DNA from: Myxocyprinus asiaticus
Lineage: Eukaryota; Chordata; Actinopteri; Cypriniformes; Catostomidae
DNA length: 64,000 bases
NCBI RefSeq assembly: GCF_019703515.2
Contig: NC_059379.1
Coordinates: forward strand, 22,061,880 to 22,125,879
Reading direction: 5' to 3'
Below, one piece after another: positions 54,177-64,000 of this stretch. Both the position numbers and the translations under genes were made by a program. The notes under the pieces are model-generated. The model was not told the origin of the DNA. It did no database searches and saw only the letters and a program-made list of their open reading frames with translations. Each line of letters begins with the position of its first letter. Within the stretch, counting starts at the first letter, position 1.

Positions 54177-54286
54177 GGACACAATGTCTCGTTCCCTCCA
54201 TCAGGGAACGGAGGTTACGCAAGTAATCAGGAAGTTCCCTAACTGTCACTCACTCGACGTTGTGTCGATGTAGTGTCACTAGGGGT
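54177..54286. other. DIRS-C internal complementary region
   Basis: Complement of the left terminus joined to right-terminus-type sequence (gttccctaactgtcactcac). The right terminus itself is absent from this copy, so only the family consensus supports the second half. Confidence 0.8.
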
Positions 54287-55090
54287 CCCTATACGAAACG
54301 CCGCAACTGGCTGAACTGTGTTACGTGAACTGGTGGTGTGTGACGGGCAGACCACTGTGTGCCTCGTAGCCAGCACACCAGGCCGACACGTAACCTCCCC
54401 CAACATAGTTATGAGTGCCAAATGGCCCTTTGGGGACAAGTCAACTACCTAAAAGATAGAGACAGGCTAACCCAGTCGTGGCCTCTTTTCCCCTTCTTTT
54501 TTTCCACTCCCTAAAAGAGAAGGGGGATTATCCGACTGGGCCGACAGGTCTAGTCGGGGGGTGTCCCTCCCAAACAGAGAACACCACGGAGACCACACCT
54601 CACCCAAAGAGAGGGGGGGATATTTAAGTGGAAAAATACATCACATAGTCTTGCCGACCATGTGGAGTGTCTCATGGTGGATCTTACCCAATGGGGGAGG
54701 AGTTGCTGCAAACATGGAGACTGTGGCAGAGGGGGCTCTGCCCAAGGAAGATGCAGTTTGCCAACAGGGAAACGAATTAGCAGAAGATATACATCACATG
54801 GGGTTACCTTACAGGGAACCACCACATGCGGAGCACCTACCCCAGAACAGGGCTCTTAGTTAGCACGTGTACTGGGCCAGCAGTGAGTCTCTCCGAAAAC
54901 TCAACTGCCACAGGGCTCGGAGGAAGTCAACCAGGGAACATAGTTTGTGAACACTACTGGGAATTAATGGCACACATCTTCAGCTCAGAGGAGGTGAAAG
55001 GCACTATGTGCAAGCTATACACCCAGCTGGCTATCCCGGGCTTATCCGCTTGTATTGCATGCCACTACCTGGGACAAAACCGGTTCCACC

Positions 55091-55850
55091 CGGAGGTTGT
55101 ATAACCTTGCAAAGGTGTTGGGTGTTGCCCAGCCTGCTGCTCTGCAAATGTCTGTTAGAGAGGCACCCCTGGCCAGGGCCCAGGAGGCCGCTACACCCCT
55201 GATAGAATGGGCTCGTAGCCCTACCGGGGCGGCACATTCTGGGTGTGATATGCCATAGCTATTGCGTCAATGAGCAAGTGGGCGATCCTCTGCTTGAAGA
55301 CAGCGCTTCCTTTCTGCTGTGCACCAAAACAGACAAAGAGCTGCTTAGAGACTCTAAAGCTCTGTGTGCGATCCACATAGATGCGTAAAGCATGCACCGG
55401 ACACAGCAATGACAGGGCTGGGTCTGCCTCCTCCTGGGGCAGCGCTTGCAGGTTCACCACCTTGTCCCTAAAAAGGGTTGTGGGAACCTTGGGCACATAG
55501 CCTGGTCGGGGTCTCAGGATCACATGAGAGTAGCCCGGACTGAACTCCAGGCACGTTTCACTGACAGAGAACGCTTGCAGGTCTCCTACCCTCTTGATGG
55601 AAGTGAGCGCAGTCAGGAGGGCAGTCTTCAAAGAGAGTGCCTTAAGCTCAGCTGACTGCAAAGGCTCAAAAGGGGCTCTCTGTAGACCCTGAAGAACTAC
55701 AGAGAGGTCCCATGAGGGAACGAGGCGTGGTCTGGAGGGATTCAGCCTCCTGGCGCCTCTCAGGAACCTGATGATCAGGTCGTGCTTCCCTAAGGACTTA
55801 CCGTCCACTGTGTCGTGGTGTGCTGCTATAGCAGCAATGTACACCTTCAA
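55091..55850 (-). pseudogene. DIRS-C tyrosine recombinase, N-terminus deleted
   Basis: Open from 55850 to 55221: MKVYIAAIAAHHDTVDGKSL, TALTSIKRVGDLQAFSVSET (catalytic Arg kept) and DPALSLLCPVHALRIYVDRT. A one-base loss near 55230 shifts the frame just before the HxxR box. The Tyr region (YNL-type, preceded by AKVLGVAQPAAL on the other strand) lies near 55100 with a changed context. The first about 115 residues were removed by the junction at 55858-55915. Confidence 0.82.
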
Positions 55851-55896
55851 GGTGGAAGAGTCTGTGCAAGGTCAGGGTGGACCTTGCACAGGTGGA

Positions 55897-57068
55897 TCAT
55901 AGAGTCTGTGCAAGTAGGCTCACTGGGGGAAACGCATATTTGCGTAGGCTAGGAAGCCAGCTGTGTGCCAGCGCGTCTATGCCGAGGGGTGCCTCGGTCA
56001 GGGCATACCAGAGTGGGCAGTGGGAGGATTCTTGGGAGGCGAACAGGTCTACCTGTGCCTGTCCGAATCGACTCCAAATCAGCTGGACCACCTGAGGGTG
56101 GAGTCTCCACTTTACCCTGGGGGTAACCTGCCGTGACAGCGCATCCGCTGTAGTGTTGAGGTTGCTGGGGATGTGAGTGGCTCGCAGCGACTTGAAGTGC
56201 TGCTGACTCCAGAGGAGGAGACGGTGGGTGAGTTGTGACATACAACGATAGCACAGACCACCTTGGCGGTTGACATATGCTACCGTTGCCGTGTTGTCTG
56301 TCCGAACTAACACATGCTTGCTCTGGATCAACGGCCGAAACCTCCGCAGGGCAAGCAGAATTGCCAACAATTCGAGGCAGTTGAGAGCACCAAGTCCCTG
56401 TGTGCACACATCATGTCCCGAGAGTGAGCTAGGATTAGCCAATCATTGAGATAGTTGAGAATGCAAATGTCCATTTCCCTTAACAGAGCAAGGGCTGCCT
56501 CTGCGACCTTCGTGAAGACACGAGGAGACAAGGACAGGCCGAAAGGGAGGACCTTGTACTGATACGCCTGACCCTCAAATGCAAACCACAGGAAGGGTCT
56601 GTGTCGAGGTAGAATCGAGACGTGGAAGTACGCGTCCTTCAGGTCTACTGCCGCAAACCAATCCTGATGCCGGACGCTCACCCGAATGCGTTTTTGCATC
56701 AGCATCTTGAACGGGAGTCTGTGTAAAGCCCGGTTCAGTACTCGCAGGTCCAAGATTGGCCGCAACCCACCGCCTTTTTTCGGTACGATGAAGTAGGGTC
56801 TGTAAAACCCCTTCTTCATCTCGGCCGGAGGGACAGGTTCTATCGCATCCTTCCGTAGGAGAGTAGCGATCTCTGCGTGCAAGGTAGCAGCGTTTTCGTC
56901 CTTCACCAAGGTGAAGTGGATACCGCTGAACCTGGACAGACGCCTGGCGAACTGAATCACGTAGCTGAGTCGGATGGTCCGGACCAGCCATCGCGACAGA
57001 TTGGAACGTGCAAGCCACGCATCCAAGTTCCGCGCAAGGGGGACCAAAGGAACACCGTCGTCGGACAT
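55897..57068 (-). pseudogene. DIRS-C RT, RNase H and post-RNase H segment
   Basis: RT is one long open frame (57068 to about 56375): LARNLDAWLARSNLSRWLVR, GFYRPYFIVPKKGGGLRPIL, WFAAVDLKDAYFHVSILPRH and ILNYLNDWLILAHSRDMMC. The active site is YLND, so the first catalytic Asp is Asn. At about 56375 it joins directly to NCLELLAILLALRRFRPL in another frame: RNase H lacking its first Asp block. This continues through VRTDNTATVAYVNRQGG, NLNTTADALSRQ and VDLFASQESSHCPLWYAL to KYAFPPVSLLAQTL (55897). Confidence 0.85.
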
Positions 57069-57199
57069 ACCGGCAGGTGGGGCCTCGTAGCAGGGTGGAG
57101 CTCGAGGTGCAACACCATGTCATGGCCGTGCTGAGTCTAGGGACATCGAAGCACTTACCTGGCTCCTTTGAACCCCCCCGGAACAGCCTGGGATGGGGG

Positions 57200-57405
57200 A
57201 TGAAGAGACCTTCATGGGTTCTTAGCGGCCAACTGTGAGACGGGTGGCGTCTGCTTCCTGCGGTGGGCTCCACGCCAGGGCCGGGCCGAAGGGGCAGGCT
57301 GTGGCGGAGCCAGTGCAGTCACCGCAGGGGGAAGCCCCTGGCAACAAGCATACAGGGTGCGGGATCTTGAGCCGCGCCAGGGCAGGATATGCCGGATAGC
57401 TTCAT
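57200..57405 (-). pseudogene. DIRS-C Gag C-terminal fragment
   Basis: RHILPWRGSRSRTLYACCQG and PPQPAPSARPWRGAHRRKQT match the Gag tail of DIRS-B. Homology ends near 57405; beyond it sequence is unrelated. Confidence 0.7.
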
Positions 57406-59450
57406 CCAAAAACTGTAAGTGTGAAAAGGGTCCATTGTTGTATACATTCAAGAAACTCAAGACCTCTTTGGTGGGACAGGCCAAAATCACCAATTTAAAG
57501 AGTTTAAAACTAACTACTTTTCATGCAAGTTTAATTTTATTTTGAAAATAATAGTTTATCAGACATATCTTATAGATCTCACCATGAAAAATAATAAATA
57601 AATTGTGCATCTAATGCTTTAGAAAAGTGGATTATGCCAATATTCAAAGGCAAAATTATTCTAAATTATCAACTATAAGTATCTTTTGTGCCATTTGTGT
57701 CAGTGTAATTGTATTTTCACTATCCACAGTCTAAGATGGGACTTCCAAACTTAATTTATCTTTAACTCTCACTGCTATCACAGTGTAAGGCTGGTCTGCT
57801 TCAATGGGGAACAATAGTCAAGGCCCTAGGCAGACCCTGCTTTCCTGTTCCTTCAGGGTTGTGATGAGTAAATAGTCAATTACTCCTAACCTTGCACTCT
57901 CAGGGAGTGAGATGGAATACAGGGATTGTATTTAACATTGCTCCTCCCAAAAACTACATTGTGTCTTTACTCTGATTCATCGCCATTGAACAAAGTAAAA
58001 GTCGGGATAACATCTCCCTGACCTAATTCATCCACACAGTAGCAATGGGGGCATTTTGTGATTTAGACAGTTAACATCTGTGTGGTTTGCGAAGCGTGCA
58101 ATTGCCTGTGGCATGCATCCATACTATATTGCATTACTTCAAAGACAGCACAATGACCCAGAGGTGTCTAAAGAGACTCGCCCACTTTCCCACAATGCCC
58201 ATTAAGATACAGTAGGTTTGGTGGATTGCTGGGCAGCTCAGCTTGAGGTACGCAGCTTGGATGCCAGAATAATCAGTCTTCATTTCTTTCAAGAGCTTAC
58301 GCTGTAGTGACACACACAAGATTCTCACAATATGGCACAGAGTCAGTCTGACAGACTGGGGTGTGTGTGCAGGGAACATGTTGACAGCCAGAGACAAATC
58401 AAACACTGAGCATTAAAACCAAACATAGTTCATGATCAACCTTTCACTCTGTTTGAACATTGGTGACATGCAGGGTTTTCAGGTAATAGTGTTTTTCCGA
58501 AACCTGATAATTTACAGCTATTAGTAAAGGCTAAATAAGAACCATGTGCTATAGACGGGATGTGTGATAATGTTAATGTGAGTTAAAAGGATGGAAAACA
58601 GGCACTCAAATGCATTATACATATGATTACATCTTATCCTTCATGACTGATGCCAACAAAATAATGGAAGAAGTTATTACATGTGTTACAACGTTTGTCA
58701 CAAGATTTTATGAGTTTAGCCCAAAGTCAACTTTAAAGGTGAACTCAGTACTTTTTTCCTCACTTAAAAAGTTTTACTTCTTAAGAAATAAATGTCAGGA
58801 GTGGAAGTAGACTGGTGAGGGCTCAAGCGCAGAGTAGCAGTGAATAGGCTTTAGTAATAAAAAATAAACAAAACTACCCCAAAGGGGAAAAAACGGTCCC
58901 AGGGCAGGGAGTCGATAAGACTGGCTGGGCTAGAGAGAGGAATCCCCACAGGCCGCGTGGTCCAGAGCCAAATGGGCCAGGACCAGCAGGGCAAGGGGTA
59001 CAGGAATGAGGCTTCTAGAGCAGGAGCAAACAGACACGACACATAAACAGGTAAACATCCACAATGGACTGGCACGGGACAGAAAACACAGGGTACGTCT
59101 CAATCAGCTCCCTAGTTCAGTAGTCAGGGCACTGATCGGTGAGGCGGCCGAAACATTCGCTCCCTAAAAAATCCCACAATGCACCGTAAAAACCAGGGAG
59201 CATCGTTGCTCACTACGTTCCCTTACCGGAAATGTGATGCCTTCTGTAGTCTCTCAAGTCGTTAGAAGACGAGCACAAGTGTAATATTATGAGTTCCAAG
59301 CATTATTTTCTCTCAAAAAGAGATGTTGCTTGTAATGTCTTTCATTAATTTACCATGAAATGTCACTTTTGAAACAGAAAAATAAAAATAAAATGTTAGA
59401 GTGGGCAAAGAAACACAGACACTGGACAACAGATAATTGAAAAAGAGTGT
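57406..59450. other. Intergenic with LTR-like fragment, no gene
   Basis: No coding homology. 58795-59095 on the minus strand (from ccctgtgttttctgtcccgt onward) resembles fish LTR sequence. 59092-59220 (gtacgtctcaatcagctccc) resembles a common fish MITE. Confidence 0.4.
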
Positions 59451-59657
59451 TATGGATCTTAACCCCATTGAGCTTTGTGGGATCAGCTAGACTGTAAGAT
59501 GCATGAGAAGTGCACGACAAGACAGCCACACCTATGGCAAGTGCTACAGGAATTGCGGGGTGAAATGTATCTGGACAAACTGACAGCTAGAATGCCAAGG
59601 ATCTGCAAAGCTGTCATTGCTGCACGTGGAGGATTTTTTTTGATGAGAACTCTTTGA
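59451..59657 (+). pseudogene. Tc1-like transposase C-terminus
   Basis: WDQLDCKMHEKCTTRQPHLW, VLQELRGEMYLDKLTARMPR and ICKAVIAARGGFF follow a DLNPIEL start: the last about 65 residues of a Tc1 transposase. A frame change lies between the Glu motif and WDQLD. The first two catalytic Asp residues are not in the window. Confidence 0.78.
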
Positions 59658-59840
59658 AGTAGTTTAAGAAGTTCTGATTTTTTATTTTTTTTTCTTCTAA
59701 TTGTAATAGTCATTTTTCATGTTATTAATGTCCGGACTATACATTGTGAGTAGTTGAATGCCACTTTGGTGAATAAAAGTACCAATTTCTTTCCTTAAGA
59801 GCAAAATCTGTACATTATTCCAAACTTTTGGCTGCCAGTG
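59451..59840 (+). mobile_element. Tc1-like 3' fragment with transposase C-terminus
   Basis: Begins at the Glu motif (DLNPIEL, about 59458-59480) and ends with the terminus ccaaacttttggctgccagtg at 59840, followed by TA. The terminus differs from those of Tc1-1, Tc1-2 and 45235-45506, so this is a further subfamily. 5' part lost. Confidence 0.8.
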
Positions 59841-60339
59841 TAGATAGATATGATTTTGATTGTATTTATTAAATGAAAGGTGGGACTTCCAGTCCTGCAG
59901 CCACTGTATTAAGTGTTACGATTTCTTGCATTGATTATCCTTGTTGAATTGTCTGACTCCTCTCCATTATATTGTTTCTGGATTAGCTGTGTAAGGGGGA
60001 AGTCACCCACTGGCCCAAGGACGGTATCCAATGGCGTGGCTGAAGGTCTCCTGCGTGTTCTGTCTTATTGTGCACAACATTAAATAATACTTTGAATATT
60101 TGATTTGAGTTCCATGTTTTTTATTAATCTTATCATTAATTCTTTTCTCTATTTCATCTGTCTCCAATTATGAAAAACCTCCTTGATGTATCTATGCTCT
60201 GAATTTTAGTAATTCTCTCTTCTAGACTGCATTTGTTATTTCAATGTTATTTGGGTCCTGTGCTGGTCAGACACAGGTCCTTTAACTACAAATTCATCAG
60301 TTTCAGATATTAGTAAGTTTTAGACTAAGTCCTTATAGG
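59841..60339. other. Intergenic, no gene seen
   Basis: AT-rich. The phrase 'cacaggtcctttaactacaaa' at about 60270 partly recurs inverted as 'tttgtagttaa' at about 60901, on either side of the tandem array. Confidence 0.4.
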
Positions 60340-60836
60340 TTCTCGGCTTTATCCGTTTAGTCTTATTTGGCTATATTCTATAATAGATTCTCGGTTTACC
60401 ATTTAGCCCCAGTCAATTAAGTCCTGTTTTACAGGTTCTCGGTCCTACATTTAGTATTCCCATTTAATTCTACTTGGCTAAGTTCTATAATAGATTCTCG
60501 GTTTACTGTTTAACCCCAGTCAATTAAGTCCTGTTTTACAAGTTCTCGGTCCTACATTTAGTATTCCCATTTAATTCTACTTGGCTAAGTTCTATTATAG
60601 ATTCTCGGTTTACCGTTTAACCCCAGTCAATTAAGTCCTGTTTTACAGGTTCTCGGTCCTACATTTAGTATTCCCATTTAATTCTACTTGGCTAAGTTCT
60701 ATTATAGATTCTCAGTTTACCGTTTAACCCCAGTCAATTAAGTCCTGTTTTACAGGTTCTCGGTCCTACATTTAGTATTCCCATTTAATTCTACTTGGCT
60801 AAGTTCTATAATAGATTCTCGGTTTACCGTTTAGCC
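60340..60836. repeat. 107-bp tandem array, about 4.6 copies
   Basis: Unit starts ggttctcggtcctacattta; starts fall at 60434, 60541, 60648 and 60755, exactly 107 bp apart, with a diverged partial unit before. Each unit holds two related half-motifs (ggttctcggtcctac and gattctcggtttacc). Confidence 0.95.
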
Positions 60837-62962
60837 TCTTACATACTTAACTAATGGGTTACTTCTGAAGTAGCTTAATTAAGCCAACTCTGACCATAGA
60901 TTTGTAGTTAACAAGAAATATACTAGAAAACAGTCCTTCAGAATGAATCATAATAACAATTTATTTACCAGGTAATAGTAATACATTCAAACAATCCAAT
61001 TAAAATAATAAATCAAACTCAAAGCTATCAGTGAACCAAACATAATAATATATTTAAAGTTGTATTCCATTCAAACATTTACCAAACATAAGAAATACAA
61101 ATTGCAATTACCTGGTAGTGAAAAAACTACATGCAAACGACGAAGCATGGGAGATCTGATTTGCAGATTCCCCGAGCTTCTCTGCCATCCTTCCTTAAGT
61201 ACCAAACGATTCCATCGTTATTTCAGATGTGTGTGTTTGATGTTATTTAGGATTTGGTTAACAATTTAGGGAGTTTTAGTCAACCTTTGATTGAGTAGGT
61301 TGTTTGATGTTTACAAAGAATACACCTAATCTGCATACAGCATCTGGTCTCTGTGTGAGACTTGGGAGGGGCATGCCCTGGATAGAATACTGTATTTTAT
61401 TAAGTTCTTAAATCTTACTTGTGATTTGACTGCTGAAAGGGAATGAGACTGTTTTACCAGTTGCACTGAGACCTCTTGAATGATACCAATCATATATGAT
61501 CAGAAAACATTTTACATTACAGAACAGGTTAAGTCATAACTTAGTTTTTAGTGTCCTTAAAGTGACCTAAGGTGAGAGAGTGAGAGCAGATGTGAGTGTG
61601 ATTTGCGTTTTATGGTCCCCAATCAGTGGGGTGTGTTTTCTCAGGTGTAGATGCTCCTCTGTGTGAGAGTTTTATGATGTTGGTTCTCGCAGAGTTCTTT
61701 GACTTTCCTGGAAGTGATGCAGATAATTTTTGTGACAGTCTTACAGTTGTTTCATTCTAAATGTCTTTGTATTTGTGAACCAGACTACTGGAGCATTTAA
61801 CGTGTGACCGTCTATTGATTGTACTCCTGTACATCTTGCTCACATTATTTTTGGGCTCCAGGGACCTGACAATCAAAATATATCTTAAGAGGAATTTTCT
61901 GCCATGCCTTTTCTGATGATCATTTCCCTTTGGTGATGTGTTCCACTTTCAATTGTGAAAGTAAAATCATAAATTAAATTTCAGAGTAAAATAAAAACAG
62001 ATGTCAGATCATTCAGTTGAACAACTAAAGCCCTTTGCTTTATCAATCGAGAGAACACTTGACTTAAAAGAGGTGCCACAATGTTTCTGAGTTAAGCAGC
62101 AATCTTTTGAGAAAACAACCCTCTGTGACAAACTTAAACCACACAGGGGCTCTTCCAGGAAGTCTTGGACCTTGACTCTACTATATTGAAAGCATTGTTG
62201 CCGTGGAAAACCTGGAAGCAAGCAACCCCACAGGGCAGAAGAAAAGAGAAGTCCCTCTGTACAGCCATCGGCTGATAAATGGCAGAGTCATTACAGTTTA
62301 ATTAGGCTTCATTTGATTCTTCCACCAGCACAACCACAGCTATCATTACACAGTCAATTGCACTGATGATGGCAGTAATATGAAATAAGTGCCAATGAAG
62401 GAGATGAGCCCAGAGTGTGCTGGTTCTCTGGAAGCGCCTCTGAGCAAGGGCTCTGCCAAAAGCTATTTCTTTTTTATCTTCTTTTATCCATGTGTGTTTG
62501 CCCATGTTCACAAACAGCATGTTGTGTAATGTGTATCTATGTATTAACGCTCTGTGGCACACATGGATAATATAATGGAGACTGAAGTTATTTGATGCCT
62601 TTTGGCTGAAATGTGAATGATTGTGGAGTGACACATTCTTTACACAAAGAATAAAATTTGTAATGACCCTTGGATGTATTTGCAACTACGGATGTAACAG
62701 ATGTAGTTGTAACTTCAGGTGCTTCCACCATGAATTATTCTGCAAAATTATGGCCTTTTACAAAACAAGTACATCTACCACAAAACAGTTATGAATTAAC
62801 CAATTGATTAACTTACATTATAGACACAATATGGCCAATTACTTTGTCCATTTAGTTCCAAACGAAGCCAAAGCAGACTGACAGCCTGTCTTAAATGACA
62901 AAAATACAGACAAGCGGAGTGGCACAAACAGTGAAGCACCCCAGTGCTGTTAAACTAAATAT
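60837..62962. other. Intergenic, no gene seen
   Basis: About 2.1 kb without recognisable coding sequence; open frames are short and lack known motifs. Confidence 0.5.
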
Positions 62963-63239
62963 CGTCTTGGTTACTGATGTACCTCTGTTCCCTGATGAAG
63001 GGAACGAGACGTTGTGTCGATGTAGTGACACTAGGGGTTCAATCTTGAGAGCCCCAATCACCTTTGCTTAAAATAGAAAAGGCCAATGAAAATTGGCGAG
63101 TGGAATTTGTATGCCACTCTCTACCCCGGACATACGGGTATAAAAGGAGATGGTATGCATCACTCATTCAGATTTATGCTTAGGAGCCGATAGAGAGTCC
63201 CAGCCATGTCAGCGACCAGTTCAGCACCATGGCAGGAGG

Positions 63240-63352
63240 GACACAACGTCTCGTTCCCTCCATCAGGGAACAGAGATTACATCAGTAATCAAGATGTTCT
63301 CTGTCTGTCACTCACTCGACGTTGTTTCGATGTAGTGAAACTAGGGGTTCCT
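63240..63352. other. DIRS-D internal complementary region
   Basis: acacaacgtctcgttccctc to atcagtaatcaagat is the complement of the left terminus. It is joined to gttctctgtctgtcactcac, the right-terminus type. Confidence 0.8.
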
Positions 63353-63552
63353 TTAGGAAATGCCGCAGGCACTAAACCATGTCACGAGGCACGGAAGAGT
63401 GGACACGGGCAAGCTGCTGCGTGCCTCACAGCGAGCGCTCAACCATGTCGTGACCTTCCAGCGAGTTAGGTAAGGCGTCTCCCTAGTCCCGTTAAGGGGG
63501 GAGAGGGCACTTACCTAAGTAGGCTACCGGCGGTGCCTTTCTTAATTTGCTG

Positions 63553-63987
63553 TTAAGCAATCTCCTGCTGAGCACTTTCTAGAATAGCACTGTGAAGTGC
63601 TCTTCCCTCTCCAGCTACTGTCAGGAGCATCAGATCCGAGAACCAAGTCCGGTTGGGCCAGTATGGCGCAACGAACAGGACTTGCTGCTCGTACTTCTTG
63701 ACTTTGCACAGTCCCCATCTCTTGGGCACGATAAAATAAGGGCCGTAGAAGCCCTTGCGCAATTCGGCTACAGGGACGGGCTCTATTGCTCCCTTCGCCA
63801 GAAGGGTGGCAACTTCTGCCCGAAGGACGGAGGCACCCTCACCCTGCACCGTAGTGGAGAGGACGCCACTGAACCGGGGCGGGTGTCTGGCAAACTGGAT
63901 TGCGTAGCCGAGGCGAATCGTCCTGATGAGCCAACGTGAGGGGCTGGAGAGCTCAAACCAGGCCTCCAGTCTCCATGACAGCAGCAC
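63553..63987 (-). pseudogene. DIRS-D RT N-terminus fused to post-RNase H segment
   Basis: A 144-codon open frame: LSSPSRWLIRTIRLGYAIQF, LRAEVATLLAKGAIEPVPV and KGFYGPYFIVPKR, then directly WGLCKVKKYEQQVLFVAPYW and PNRTWFSDLMLLTVAGEG. The RT palm, thumb and all RNase H have been deleted in frame, at about 63715. No catalytic residue remains. It may continue upstream past the window. Confidence 0.8.
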
Positions 63988-64000
63988 CAGGAAGTTAGCA

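Larger units (their letters stand above)
53905..57405 (-). mobile_element. DIRS-type retrotransposon (DIRS-C), truncated
   Basis: Left terminus and ITR as in DIRS-A (same flank 'ctgcaaaacgtcctggttac'), ICR at 54177-54286, then recombinase, post-RNase H, RNase H, RT and the last part of Gag. The right third (most of Gag and the 5' ITR) is missing after about 57405. Two internal deletions remove the recombinase N-terminus (at 55858-55915) and the RT thumb with the start of RNase H (at about 56375). Confidence 0.88.
62963..64000 (-). mobile_element. DIRS-type element (DIRS-D), diverged, runs off window end
   Basis: Left terminus (cgtcttggttactgatgtac) and ITR at 63008-63172 with TATA box (gggtataaaagg near 63133), ICR at 63240-63352, and an RT fragment, all homologous to DIRS-A to C but clearly more diverged. 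Recombinase, RNase H and most of RT are missing. The 5' part lies beyond the window. Confidence 0.82.

Overview
The window looks like intergenic DNA from a teleost fish, most likely a cyprinid (carp/goldfish/barb type). The evidence is the mixture of transposon families: several DIRS-type tyrosine-recombinase retrotransposons, Tc1 elements with Sleeping-Beauty-like termini, a sushi-type Ty3/Gypsy element, a Gmr1-type Gypsy element with SCAN-like Gag, an L2-type LINE, and hAT, Harbinger, TTAA-target and piggyBac-like DNA elements. I found no host gene, tRNA or rRNA that I could defend. Almost every recognisable protein is a decayed transposon protein. The species assignment is inference; the element families are read from protein motifs and terminal repeats.

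Layout. 1-130 is the tail of a Tc1 transposase fragment. DIRS-A (2201-7838, minus) sits in a degenerate AT-rich repeat array. 11829-15077 holds two different Tc1 elements back to back, separated and flanked by (TA)n. 16124-17186 is a TTAA-flanked non-autonomous element. DIRS-B (18668-25055, minus) is the most complete DIRS copy. 26655-33205 is a sushi-type Gypsy element (minus), 3'-truncated at a perfect 32-bp palindrome. It is split by a piggyBac-like insertion (29579-31188) and a Harbinger-like MITE (31291-31864). 33627-36340 is a Gmr1-like element (minus) with a hAT MITE inside its protease region. 36.4-43.1 kb holds LTR fragments, a 134-bp inverted repeat, a 169-bp duplicated block and a minisatellite. 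43385-45135 is a 5'-truncated L2-type LINE (plus). 49371-51855 is an LTR, a Gag remnant and a 629-codon open frame made largely of four tandem arrays. DIRS-C (53905 to about 57405) is truncated and internally deleted. 59451-59840 is a third type of Tc1 end, 60340-60836 a 107-bp tandem array, and DIRS-D (62963 to beyond the window end) a diverged, deleted DIRS copy.

How the parts work together. In the DIRS copies the order on the minus strand is 5' ITR with TATA box, Gag, RT, RNase H, a post-RNase H segment, tyrosine recombinase, internal complementary region (ICR), 3' ITR. In all four copies the ICR fuses the complement of the left terminus to sequence of the right-terminus type, and in A and B the intact right end confirms this. 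That is the arrangement expected for DIRS replication through a circle. All copies carry disabling lesions. The best candidates for something less described are the putative spliceosomal intron sites shared between DIRS copies, the element-specific co-variation of ITR/ICR/terminus, the copia-like domain order of the Gmr1 element, and the in-frame multi-array ORF behind an LTR.
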